DNA from: Archivesica marissinica
Lineage: Eukaryota > Mollusca > Bivalvia > Venerida > Vesicomyidae
Assembly: GCA_014843695.1 (NCBI GenBank)
Contig: CM026386.1
Location: forward strand, 85,985,111-86,049,110
DNA: 64,000 nt
Direction: 5' to 3'
Part shown: positions 44,701 to 59,700 of the stretch, in pieces
Layout of the letters: every line of letters begins with the position of its first letter
How positions within the stretch are numbered: position 1 is the stretch's first letter
Notes under the pieces: generated by a model
Seen by the model: only the letters and a program-made list of their open reading frames with translations
Databases searched by the model: none
Told to the model about the DNA's origin: nothing
Program-made: the position numbers and the translations under genes

Positions 44701-47700
44701 ACAACTGGAATGGGTTTACAAATACTACACAACTGGAATGGGTTTACAAATACTACACAACTGGAATGGGTTTACAAATACTACACAACTGGAATGGGTT
44801 TACAAATACTACACAACTGGAATGGGTTTACAAATACTACACAACTGGAATGGGTTTACAAATACTACACAACTGGAATGGGTTTACAAATACTACACAA
44901 CTGGAATGGGTTTACAAATACTACACAACTGGAATGGGTTTACAAATACTACACAACTGGAATGGGTTTACAAATACTACACAACTGGAAGGGTTTACAA
45001 ATACTACACAACTGGAATGGTTTACAAATACTACACAACTGGATGGGTTTACAAATACTACACAACTGGAATGGGTTTACAAATACTACACAACTGGAAT
45101 GGGTTTACAAATACTACACAACTGGAATGGGTTTACAAATACTACACAACTGGAATGGGTTTACAAATACTACACAACTGGAATGGGTTTACAAATACTA
45201 CACAACTGGAATGGGTTTACAAATACTACACAACTGGAATGGGTTTACAAATACTACACAACTGGAATGGGTTTACAAATACTACACAACTGGAATGGGT
45301 TTACAAATACTACACATCCTAACGATACTTCCTGCCAAGTTGGGGGAAATGCAACAAGGGATTATGGACATGAAGGACGGACAGACAGACTTACTGATGA
45401 GAGGGTACTTAAGACCACATACGAGCTAACCCTAGACGACTAGACAATAGTTCTCCTAGCCACATAGCAGCTAACCCTAGACCACTAGACAATATATCAA
45501 TTGTTCTCCTAGCTACATAGCAGCTAACCCTAGACAACTAGACAATATATCTATTGTTCTGCTAGTCACATAACAGCTAACCCTAGACCACTAGACAATA
45601 TATCAATTGTTCTCATAGCTACATAGCAGCTAACCCTAGACAACTAGACAATATATCTATTGTTCTGCTAGTCACATAGCAGCTAACCCTAGACCACTAT
45701 ACAATATATCTATTGTTCTCCTAGCCACATAGCAGCTAACCCTAGACAACTAGACAATATATCAATTGTTCTCCTAGCTACATAGCAGCTAACCCTAGAC
45801 AACTAGACAATATATATATTGTTCTCCTAGCTACATAGCAGCTAACCCTAGACTACTAGACAATTGTTCTCCTAGCCACAAAGCAGCTAACCCTAGATCA
45901 CTAGACAATAGATCAATTGTTCTCCTAGCCACATAGCAGCTAACCCTAGATCACTAGACAATAGATCAATTGTTCTCCTAGCCACATAGCAGCTAACCCT
46001 AGACCACTAGACAATATATCAATTGTTCTCCTAGCCACATAGCAGCTAACCCTAGACCACTAGACAATATATCAATTGTTCTCCTAGCCACATAGCAGCT
46101 AACACTAGATAATAGAGCAATTGTTCTCCTAGCCACATAGCAGCTAACCCTAGACCACTAGACAATATATCAATTGTTCTCCTAGCCACATAGCAGCTAA
46201 CCCTATACCACTAGACAATATATCTATTGTTCTCCTAGCCACATAGCAGCTAACCCTAGACCACTAGACAATATATCTATTGTTCTCCTAGCCACATAGC
46301 AGCTAACCCTAGACCACTAGACAATAGATCTAGTGGTCTCCTAGTCACATAGCAGCTAACCCTAGACCACTAGACAATATATCTATTGTTCTCTTAGCCA
46401 CATAGCAGCTAACCCTAGACCACTAGACAATAGATCAATTGTTCTACTTAGCCACATAGCAGCTAACCCTAGACAACTAGACAATAGATCAATTGTTCTC
46501 CTAGCTACATAAGTACCCGCTTGTGTGCACGGACAGACGGCAATGCTAAAGACAATATTTATTTCTCCCCTCATTAGGGTAGACATAATTTTTAATTATC
46601 GAGGGAAAATACAAACAAACTTTATATCCAAATACCTTACCATAAAGTAACACTGTTATGCTTAATATGTAATGATAACAATATATCACATTGCTTTATG
46701 CATGCAAAACTACGACACACACAGCTGGTTTGAGAAACATGTTCTATCTACAAGAAACAAGAACATACATGTAAACAGCACTTACGTTTCTATTGGGTGA
46801 CTAGCAACTGAATGCACGCACGGTAATACACCATAAGCATCCTACAAGGCAAACAATAATCAAAACTATAATGTAGTGTGGTAGCAACACCATACGGTCA
46901 ATGGAACATGTAGTGTGGTAGCAACACCATACGGTCAATGGAACATGTAGTGTGGTAGCAACACCGTATGGTCAATGGAACATGTAGTGTGGTAGCAACA
47001 CCATACGGTCAATGGAACATGTAGTGTGGTAGCAACACCGTATGGTCAATGGAACATGTAGTGTGGTAGCAACACCGTACGGTCAATGGAACATGTAGTG
47101 TGGTAGCAACACCATACGGTCAATGGAACATGTAGTGTGGTAGCAACACCATACGGTCAATAGAACATGTAGTGTGGTAGCAACACCATACGGTCAATGG
47201 AACATGTAGTGTGGTAGCAACACCGTATGGTCAATGGAACATGTAGTGTGGTAGCAACACCATACAGTCAATGGAACATGTAGTGTGGTAGCAACACCAT
47301 ACGGTCAATGGAACATGTAGTGTGGTAGCAACACCATACGGTCAATGGAACATGTAGTGTGGTAGCAACACCATACAGTCAATGGAACATGTAGTGTGGT
47401 AGCAACACCATATGGTCAATGGAACATGTAGTGTGGTAGCAACACCATATGGTCTATGGTACATGTAGTGTGGTAGCAACACCATATGATCAATGGAACA
47501 TGTAGTGTGGTAGCAACACCATACAGTCAATGGAACATGTACTGTGGTAGCAACACCATATGGTCTATGGTACATGTAGTGTGGTAGCAACACCATATGA
47601 TCAATGGAACATGTAGTGTGGTAGCAACACCATACGGTCAATGGAACATGTAGTGTGGTAGCAACACCGTATGGTCAATGGAACATGTAGTGTGGTAGCA

Positions 47701-50700
47701 ACACCGTATGGTCAATGGAACGTGTAGTGTGGTAGCAACACCGTATGGTCAATGGAACATGTAGTGTGGTAGCAACACCGTATGGTCAATGGAACATGTA
47801 GTGTGGTAGCAACACTGTATGGTCAATGGAACATGTAGTGTGGTAGCAACACCATACGGTCAATGGAACGTGTAGTTTAATCATATTTTATTGCTCGATT
47901 AGTTTTTTTACATATATACATGTGAATACAAACATGACAATTTATAGAAAAGCAAACGGGTCGGGCCACAAGTTCTAGCAACATTAGTTACGGCCCTTCC
48001 CGAAAACGTGTAGTGTGGTAGCAACACCATATGGTCAATGGAACATGTAGTGTGGTAGCAACACCATATGGTCAATGGAACATGTAGTGTGGTAGCAACA
48101 CCATACAGTCAATGGAACATGTAGTGTGGTAGCAACACCATATGGTCAATGGAACATGTAGTGTGGTAGCAACACCATATGGTCAACATGTAGTGTAGTA
48201 GCAACACCATACGGTCAATGGAACATGTAGTGTGGTAGCAACACCATATGATCAATGGAACATGTAGTGTGGTAGCAACACCGTATGGTCAATGGAACAT
48301 GTAGTGTGGTAGCAACACCATATGGTCAACATGTAGTGTGGTAGCAACACCATACGGTCAATGAAACATGTAGTGTGGTAGCAACACCATATGGTCAACA
48401 TGTAGTGTGGTAGCAACACCATACAGTCAATGGAACATGTAGTGTGGTAGCAACACCATATGGTCAATGGAACATGTAGTGTGGTAGCAACACCATATGG
48501 TCAATGGAACATGTAGTGTGGTAGCAACACCATACGGTCAATGGAACATGTAGTGTGGTAGCAACACCATATGGTCAATGGAACATGTAGTGTGGTAGCA
48601 ACACCATACGGTCAATGGAACATGTAGTGTGGTAGCAACACCATACGGTCAATGGAACATGTAGTGTGGTAGCAACACCGTATGGTCAATGGAACATGTA
48701 GTGTGGTAGCAACACCATACAGTCAATGGAACGTGTAGTGTGGTAGCAACACCATATGGTCAATGGAACATGTAGTGTGGTAGCAACACCGTACGGTCAA
48801 TGGAACATGTAGTGTGGTAGCAACACCATACAGTCAATGGAACATGTAGTGTGGTAGCAACACCATACAGTCAATGGAACATGTAGTGTGGTAGCAACAC
48901 CGTATGGTCAATGGAACATGTAGTGTGGCAGCAACACCATATGGTCAATGGAACATGTAGTGTGGTAGCAACACCATATGGTCAACATGTAATGTGGTAG
49001 CAACACCATATGGTCAATGGAACATGTAGTGTGGTAGCAACACCATATGGTCAATGGAACATGTAGTGTGGTAGCAACACCATATGGTCAATGGAACATG
49101 TAGTGTGGTAGCAACACCATATGGTCAATGGAACATGTAGTGTGGTAGCAACACCATACGGTCAATGGAACATGTAGTGTGGTAGCAACACCGTATGGTC
49201 AATGGAACATGTAGTGTGGTAGCAACACCATACGGTCAATGGAACATGTAGTGTGGTAGCAACACCGTATGGTCAATGGTACATGTAGTGTGGTAGCAAC
49301 ACCGTATGGTCAATGGAACATGTAGTGTGGTAGCAACACCATATGGTCAATGGAACATGTAGTGTGGTAGCAACACCATACAGTCAATGGAACATGTAGT
49401 GTGGTAGCAACACCATATGGTCAATGGAACATGTAGTGTGGTAGCAACACCATATGGTCAATGGAACATGTAGTGTGGTAGCAACACAATGTGGATGTGC
49501 CATCAGTGATGGATGTGGTTGGATGTGCCGTCAGTGATGGATGTGCCACCAGTGATGGATGTGCCGTCAGTGATGGATGTGCCATCAGTGACGGATGTGG
49601 TTCGATGTGCCATCAGTGATGGATGTGGTTGGATGTGCCACCAGTGATGGATGTGGTTGGATGTGCCACCAGTGATGGATGTGCCACCAGTGATGGATGT
49701 GCCGTCAGTGATGGATGTGCCGTCAGTGATGGATGTGGTTCGATGTGCCACCAGTGATGGATGTGGTTGGATGTGCCACCAGTGATGGATGTGCCACCAG
49801 TGATGGATGTGGTTGGATGTGCCACCAGTGATGGATGTGGTTCGATGTGCCGTCAGTGATGGATGTGCCATCAGTGATGGATGTGCCACCAGTGATGGAT
49901 GTGCCGTCAGTGATGGATGTGGCTCGATGTGCCATCAGTGATGGATGTGGTTGGATGTGCCACCAGTGATGGATGTGGTTCGATGTGCCGTCAGTGATGG
50001 ATGTGCCACCAGTGATGGATGTGCCACCAGTGATGGATGTGCCACCAGTGATGGATGTGCCATCAGTGATGGATGTGCCACCAGTGATGGATGTGCCACC
50101 AGTGATGGATGTGCCATCAGTGATGGATGTGCCATCAGTGATGGATGTGCCACCAGTGATGGATGTGGTTGGATGTGCCGTCAGTGATGGATGTGCCACC
50201 AGTGATGGATGTGGTTGGATGTGCCGTCAGTGATGGATGTGCCGTCAGTGATGGATGTGGTTCAAACTCCAAATCATAAGCACTGTTTCATATATTGTTG
50301 ACTACAGTCTATATCCGTTATGTTGCATTACGTCGGACAAAACAAAATACATAACCGAAGTTTGACATAACGGATATTGACCACATTTCCAAAGATGCTG
50401 TTTCTCATACTAGTAGATTGCAGCCCTACCCATCGTACATTTGTCCCTACCCATCGTACATTTGTCCCATAAATCATGTTCCATGTTGTCATTGTTATAA
50501 CCGTGACATGGACACACTTGATAACACTAATATCGTATTTAATATTTACTAAAATGCAACATGATGATGATTAAGCTTATTTACCCTCGCCGCCGGCGAA
50601 CCATGTGGGCGAGCGAAAATGCAGCACACACATGTAAATAACATTCATATATGATGTGATTTAAAATATCGCTGATGTAATAACGATGCATTAACGGTGT

Positions 50701-53700
50701 AGTAATAAACAGATACTAGATTAAATAACCTACTGTATTCTTTTGTATTTAAATATGTCTCTTTTACACTTTTCTGAAGAATTTGGTTTGCCTTAATATG
50801 TTAACCCTTTCAACACCAGACCTCTAAATAGGCTTACAAAAAGTGTAGATCCAGATGAGCCGGCTCGTGATGAGCCGTCTCATCAGGATCTGCACTTTTT
50901 GCCAGTGATATGACTATTTTTAGACATAATTACCCATTTTGATAAATGAACTTGTCCAAATGTGATTTTCTGATTCATTTATTGGTTTATGAATATCATG
51001 GACCAGTCCATGTGAGTTACTTGGTGTTGAATGGGTTAATTGAATCAAAACAATCAGATTAATTATAATTATTATAATGAGCCAATGATTGGTTACTTGC
51101 AGATAAGTTTGTACATGCTGGAATGTGAACATACTGTCACGGTAACTGTCTTTATTGATTGTTTGCACAGGCATGGCGGTCCGTCTTTGATCAGGTATAT
51201 TTGAAAGTCGCACATCAGCGACAAAATGGCACTTTGACCTAACAAGTGTGAAATACTGCACATTTATACTGAAGGGACGAAAAAAGATTTGATACAACGA
51301 AAAATTCGACTTAACAAACTTCGATATAAATGCAGCCAATAATATGTAAAATGATAGTGTCTGAAATGGAACTTTGACCCGACTTTGAGATAACTGGAGA
51401 ATTGTACCGTAATCGTATAGCATAAGTTCCAACAAGTCCAAGTTATAACACAAGTATTTATTTATCATTAAAATAAATTGTTACGATGTGCATAAGCACC
51501 ATAAGGCACTTTCAATCATCCCAGTTCGTCTCCCCGTAATCTAGATTAATCCCATCTTTTATAGAGAAGCAAGCTTGGACATGTATTCCATAAAATGTCA
51601 AGCTACAGATGTTCCAGTAAACATGTTTGGTATAACTGTCACTCAATATATCAATTCGGATATATTGTTTTGGTGCAAACACATGCTTGTACGGAAATAA
51701 TATGTTAATATTTTGAAATTGTACTGTTTATAAACTTAAAACATCAGAGTACATTTCTGATGTAATAGCACACCTTAGAAAACCTTTAATATGCTGATCA
51801 GGCATACATGTAAGGGATGTCCACGCCAAGTATACTTGTTTATCTGCCAAATGTATTTGCTTCTCTGCCAACATAAACAGTTAGTACAGTCCATGTATAA
51901 TTGCCTTGTATAACGACCGTATACAGCATTATTATAAATGGACCAATACTCATGAATATGTACCATGCTATACAACTAATTATGGAGGTAATTAATTAAC
52001 ATAATCAACATATAACCCCATTATGTTACAGAATTTGACATAACCGACTTTGAGATAACTGGAGAATTTGACATAACCGACTTTGAGATAACTGGAGAAT
52101 TTGACATAACCGACTTTGAGATAACTGGAGAATTTGACATAACCGACTGAGATAACTGGAGAATTTGACATAACCGCCTTTGACATAACATATGTAGACT
52201 GTATATGCAAAATTAGCCTATTTGTATCTAGTGAAAATGAATGCCTTGCAGAAAACACACTCAAAGCTGTATGAATGTTAGACGGAGCAATATACGATAG
52301 ATCTAGTGATTGAGCAGGTGCTTATGCAGAGTTTGAAGGGGACTGACTCGAGGTAGAGGAGTGACTGAGATACAAAGAACCGTGTGTGTTCTCTCCCGAC
52401 ATGCAACATCATCTCGATTAATGAAGCAATGTAAACCTGGTGCGACATATACCTCAAGTGAACACAAAGATACATACTCACCGTATCGGTATGAAAGAGA
52501 TATAAAAACATGCAAGTGGTAACTGAATATCTACTTGAACAAACACATTCAAAACCAAGAATTATCTCAAAATCATAATAAGTGGGGTAGTGCCGTATGA
52601 CAGTACTGCTGATCAGCAGATTGGAGAGAATAGTGCGTGTTGTATGACAGTACTGCTGATCAGCAGATTGGAGAGAATAGTGTGTGTTGTACGACAGTAC
52701 TGCTGATCAGCAGATTGGAGAGAATAGTGTGTGCTGTATGACAGTACTGCTGATCAGCAGATTGGAGAGAATAGTGTGTGTTGTATGACAGTACTGCTGA
52801 TCAGCAGATTGGAGAGAATAGTGTGTGTTGTATGACAGTACTGCTGATCAGCAGATTGGAGAGAATAGTGTGTGTTGTATGACAGTACTGCTGATCAGCA
52901 GATTGGAGAGAATAGTGCGTGTCATATGACAGTACTGCTGATCAGCAGATTGGAGAGAATAGTGCGTGTTGTATGACAGTACTGCTGATCAGCAGATTGG
53001 AGAGAATAGTGCGACAAAGATGGCTGGACAAAAAGTAAACCAGTTCTCGCTCAAGAAGATGCAGTGGACAGTAGGTGACAATAGAGAATAATGTCAGCCG
53101 GGGGGGAACAAGCTCAAAAAGTGGACAGTAGGTGACAATAGAGAATAATGTCAGCAGGGGGGAACAAGCTCAAAAAGTGGACAGTAGGTGACAATAGAGA
53201 ATAATGTCAGCAGGGAGGAACAAGCTCAAAAAAATGACAAAAACATTGATTGTACAATAAAAAATATGTACAATCGGTGTACAAAAATATTAGAATGACA
53301 TGGGGGGGGGTCTTCACTGTCGATTTGGGCCTGGACCGATTTGGTTTTGAAAATTTTAGAAGCCCTGGTTTTTAATATCTTTGTTATCAATGTTACATTC
53401 CAAGATTAGCATTCCTCGTACTGGTTATAGAGATTCGTGGTAAAACATATCCCAGAGATTAGCATTCCTCATACTGGTTATAGAGATTCGTGGTAAAACA
53501 TATCCCAGAGATTAGCATTCCTCATACTGGTTATAGAGATTCGTGGTAAAACATATCCCAGAGATTAGCATTCCTCGTACTGGTTATAGAGATTCGTGGT
53601 AAAACATATCCCAGAGATTAGCATTCCTCATACTGGTTATAGAGATTCGTGGTAAAACATATCCCAGAGATTAGCATTCCTCATACTGGTTATAGAGATT

Positions 53701-56700
53701 CGTGGTAAAACATATCCCAGAGATTAGCATTCCTCATACTGGTTATAGAGATTCGTGGTAAAACATATCCCAGAGATTAGCATTCCTCATACTGGTTATA
53801 GAGATTCGTGGTAAAACATATCCCAGAGATTAGCATTCCTCATACTGGTTATAGAGATTTGTGGTAAAACATATCCCAGAGATTAGCATTCCTCGTACTG
53901 GTTATAGAGATTCGTGGTAAAACATATCCCAGAGATTAGCATTCCTCGTACTGGTTATAGAGATTCGTGGTAAAACATATCCCAGAGATTAGCATTCCTC
54001 GTACTTTATTGGAGATTCATTGTAAAACATATCCCAGAGATTAGCATTCCTCGTACTTTATTGGAGATTCATTGTAAAACATATCCCAGAGATTAGCATT
54101 CCTCGTACTTCATTGGAGATTCATTGTAAAACATATCCCAGAGATTAGCATTCCTCGTACTTCATTGGAGATTCATTGTAAAACATATCCCAGAGATTAG
54201 CATTCCTTGTACTTCATTGGAGGTTCATTGTAAAACATATCCCAGAGATTAGCATTTAATACATTTGTGTTCAAACGTTTTACCCAACAAGATTTGATTG
54301 AATTTATAAAGCACCATAGACTTACCATTTTAATGCCTCCATACTCATAATTGAGTTGTAAAATTTCTGTTTATTTTTTCTGGTTTTCCATTCCATATAA
54401 AGTTACACATGCATTTTTTAATTCTTTTATTTTGTCATGGGAGGTAAAACTCTATGCTCCATACCAATATAGCTATAGCACACCATAAAACTCTATGCTC
54501 CATACCAATATAGCTATAGCACACCATATAACTCTACACTCCATACCAATATAGCTATAGCAGACCATACTCCATACCAATATAGCTATAGCAGACCATA
54601 TAACTCTACACTCCATACCAATATAGCTATAGCAGACCATATAACTCTATGCTCCATACCAATATAGCTATAGCACACCATATAACTCTACACTCCATAC
54701 CAATATAGCTATAGCAGACCATACTCCATACCAATATAGCTATAGCAGACCATATAACTCTATGCTCCATACCAATATAGCTATAGCAGACCATACTCCA
54801 TACCAATATAGCTATAGCAGACCATATAACTCTATGCTCCATACCAATATAGCTATAGCAGACCATTTAACTCTATGCTCCATACCAATATAGCTATAGC
54901 AGACCATATAACTCTACACTCCATACCAATATAGCTATAGCAGACCATATAACTCTATGCTCCATACCAATATAGCTATAGCACACCATATAACTCTATG
55001 CTACATACCAATATAGCTATAGCACACCATATAACTCTATGCTCCATACCAATATAGCTATAGCACACCATATAACTCTATGCTCCATACCAATATAGCT
55101 ATAGCACACCATATAACTCTATGCTCCATACCAATATAGCTATAGCAGACCATACTCCATACCAATATAGCTATAGCAGACCATATAACTCTACACTCCA
55201 TACCAATATAGCTATAGCAGACCATATAACTCTATGCTACATACCAATAAATAGCAGACCATATAACTCTATGCTCCATACCAATATAGCTATAGCACAC
55301 CATATAACTCTATGCTCCATACCAATATAGCTATAGCAGACCATATAACTCTATGCTCCATACCAATATAGCTATAGCACACCATATAACTCTATGCTCC
55401 ATACCAATATAGCTATAGCAGACCATATAACTCTATGCTCCATACCAATATAGCTATAGCACACCATATAACTCTATGCTCCATACCAATATAGCTATAG
55501 CAGACCATATAACTCTATGCTCCATACCAATATAGCTATAGCACACCATATAACTCTATGCTCCATACCAATATAGCTATAGCAGACCATATAACTCTAT
55601 GCTCCATACCAATATAGCTATAGCACACCATATAACTCTATGCTCCATACCAATATAGCTATAGCAGACCATATAACTCTATGCTCCATACCAATATAGC
55701 TATAGCACACCATATAACTCTATGCTCCATACCAATATAGCTATAGCACACCATATAACTCTATGCTCCATACCAATATAGCTATAGCAGACCATATAAC
55801 TCTATACTCCATACCAATATAGCTATAGCAGACCATATAACTCTATGCTCCATACCAATATAGCTATAGCAGACCATATAACTCTATGCTCCATACCAAT
55901 ATAGCTATAGCAGACCATATAACTCTACACTCCATACCAATATAGCTATAGCAGACCATACTCCATACCAATATAGCTATAGCAGACCATATAACTCTAC
56001 ACTCCATACCAATATAGCTATATAAGACCATTTAACTCTATGCTCCATACCAATATAGCTATATAAGACCATTTAACTCTACACTCCATACCAATATAGC
56101 TATATAAGACCATTTAACTCTATGCTCCATACCAATATAGCTATAGCAGACCATATAACTCTATGCTCCATACCAATATAGCTATAGCAGACCATATAAC
56201 TCTACACTCCATACCAATATAGCTATAGCACACCATATAACTCTACACTCCATACCAATATAGCTATAGCACACCATATAACTCTACACTCCATACCAAT
56301 ATAGCTATAGCACACCATATAACTCTACACTCCATACCAATATAGCTATAGCACACCATATAACTCTATGCTCCATACCAATATAGCTATAGCACACCAT
56401 ATAACTATATACTCCATACCAATATAGCTATAGCAGACCATATAACTCTACACTCCATACCAATATAGCTATAGCAGACCATATAACTCTACACTCCATA
56501 CCAATATAGCTATAGCAGACCATATAACTCTACACTCCATACCAATATAGCTATAGCAGACCATATAACTCTACACTCCATACCAATATAGCTATAGCAG
56601 ACCATATAACTCTACACTCCATACCAATATAGCTATAGCAGACCATATAACTCTACACTCCATACCAATATAGCTATAGCAGACCATATAACTCTACACT

Positions 56701-59700
56701 CCATACCAATATAGCTATAGCAGACCATATAACTCTACACTCCATACCAATATAGCTATAGCAGACCATATAACTCTACACTCCATACCAATATAGCTAT
56801 AGCAGACCATATAACTCTACACTCCATACCAATATAGCTATAGCAGACCATATAACTCTACACTCCATACCAATATAGCTATAGCAGACCATATAACTCT
56901 ACACTCCATACCAATATAGCTATAGCAGACCATATAACTCTATGCTCCATACCAATATAGCTATAGCACACCATATAACTCTATGCTACATACCAATATA
57001 GCTATAGCAGACCATATAAATCAATACATATTATGTTTGTCATATTGTTTTAATAGTTCAGTCTTTAATTCATAGAAGATTGTGATATTATCTTCGATTG
57101 GCCAATAAATGTTAAATAGATACATTTCTGTCATTAATAATTAACTCTATATTAATCAAGCGACCTGCTATTACCTCATTATAATACATTTTATTGTTTG
57201 ATAAAGAGTAAGGCCCACAGTGTTGCTACTCCTGCCCTATTGCACTTGTTCCCACAATCAAAACTTTCTCCATTTCACTCACATTTCCATTTGTCTGGAA
57301 TGTGCTTCTTGTAATAATCATACAGTCTACATCCGCAGTCAAAGTCGCTTATGTCGAAGTATTTTGTTCGGTCCGACGGAATTTGACAGAACGGATGTAG
57401 ACTGTATATTTTTTTTTACTTTCAACCATTCAAATATGTGTTGCCTTTTATTTGAACATACCTAAACCTCTTACGTTAAGTGAACATATTGAGATGGTTT
57501 CCATACAAAGTGCCCATATTTGTATATTCAACCACCTTGCCGTGCCTTATTGTAACCCAAAAAGAAAAATCTATATAAATATACAAGAACATAAGCAAAA
57601 ACATGCATATAATTATGTTTGCAATGTAAATAAATAATAATTTATGTAGATATATAAATAATAATTTATTTAGAACATAAAATAAGATTCAAACTTAAAA
57701 ATATAAATATATGTCTCATAGCCCTTACCTTCTTCATCATCCGCTATACAAAAGAAGTTTTAACAGTATAACATTGCATGAATAACGTGAGAGCTGTAGA
57801 GGAGGAATGTTAGTACACACCAATGTCTAGCATGAATAACGTGAGAGCTGTAGAGGAGGAATGTTAGTACACACCAATGTCTAGCATGAATAACGTGAGA
57901 GCTGTAGAGGAGGAATGTTAGTACACACCAATGTCTAGCATGAATAACGTGAGAGCTGTAGAGGAGGAATGTTAGTACACACCAATGTCTAGCATGAATA
58001 ACGTGAGAGCTGTAGAGGAGGAATGTTAGTACACACCAATGTCTAGCATGAATAACGTGAGAGCTGTAGAGGAGGAATGTACATACGTGTAATACCAGGA
58101 TAGTACGACTGTACATACGTGTAATACCAGTATAGTACGACTGTACATACGTGTAATACCAGGATAGTACGACTGTACAATGTACATACGTGTAATACCA
58201 GGATAGTACGACTGTACATACGTGTAATACCAGGATAGTACGACTGTACAATGTACATACGTGTAATACCAGGATAGTACGACTGTACATACGTGTAATA
58301 CCAGGATAGTACGACTGTACAATGTACATACATGTAATACCAGGATAGTACGACTGTACATACGTGTAATACCAGGATAGTACGACTGTACAATGTACAT
58401 ACATGTAATACCAGGATAGTACGACTGTACATACGTGTAATACCAGGATAGTACGACTGTACATACATGTAATACCAGGATAGTACGACTGTACATACGT
58501 GTAATACCAGGATAGTACGACTGTACAATGTACATACGTGTAATACCAGGACAGTACGACTGTACATACATGTAATACCAGGATAGTACGACTGTACATA
58601 CGTGTAATACCAGGATAGTACGACTGTACATACATGTAATACCAGGACAGTACGACTGTACAATGTACATACATGTAATACCAGGATAGTACGACTGTAC
58701 ATACATGTAATACCAGGATAGTACGACTGTACATACGTGTAATACCAGGATAGTACGACTGTACAATGTACATACGTGTAATACCAGGATAGTACGACTG
58801 TACATACGTGTAATACCAGGATAGTACGACTGTACATACGTGTAATACCAGGATAGTACGACTGTACAATGTACAAACGTGTAATACCAGGATAGTATGA
58901 CTGTACATACGTGTAATACCAGGATAGTACGACTGTACATACGTGTAATACCAGGATAGTACGACTGTACATACATGTAATACCAGGATAGTATGACTGT
59001 ACATACGTGTAATACCAGGATAGTACGACTGTACATACATGTAATACCAGGATAGTACGACTGTACATACATGTAATACCAGGATAGTACGACTGTACAA
59101 ACGTGTAATACCAGGATAGTACGACTGTACATACATGTAATACCAGGATAGTACGACTGTACATACATGTAATACCAGGATAGTACGACTGTACAATGTA
59201 CATACATGTAATACCAGGATAGTACGACTGTACATACATGTAATACCAGGATAGTACGACTGTACATACGTGTAATACCAGGATAGTACGACTGTACATA
59301 CGTGTAATACCAGGATAGTACGACTGTACAATGTACATACATGTAATACCAGGATAGTATGACTGTACATACATGTAATACCAGGATAGTACGACTGTAC
59401 ATACATGTAATACCAGGATAGTACGACTGTACAATGTACATACATGTAATACCAGGATAGTACGACTGTACATACGTGTAATACCAGGATAGTACGACTG
59501 TACATACGTGTAATACCAGGATAGTACGACTGTACAGTACATACATGTAATACCAGGATAGTACGACTGTACATACGTGTAATACCAGGATAGTACGACT
59601 GTACAATGTACATACATGTAATACCAGGATAGTACGACTGTACATACATGTAATACCAGGATAGTACGACTGTACATACGTGTAATACCAGGATAGTACG

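Larger units (their letters stand above)
50263..52587. other. Low-copy intron block with several MITE-like elements
   Basis: The longest non-tandem stretch in the window. It holds three inverted-repeat elements (separate entries) and scattered fragments with gactttgagataac. No segment with good splice sites and the required phase was found. A 77-residue minus-strand frame at 52278-52511 is not recognised as anything. Confidence 0.6.

Noticed and set aside
44517..45443. 308-residue plus-strand frame in the 28-bp array
   Set aside because: The frame rotates through all three phases of one short unit. Antisense to the real gene, with no recognisable domain.
52278..52511. 77-residue minus-strand frame, possible extra exon
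   Set aside because: No recognisable motif. The gene's phase chain from exon b to exon c is already complete, and no splice-site pair there preserves phase 0.
57220..57637. Two short plus-strand frames (81 and 61 residues)
   Set aside because: AT-rich intron partly covered by a MITE; no start context, domain or splice pattern.
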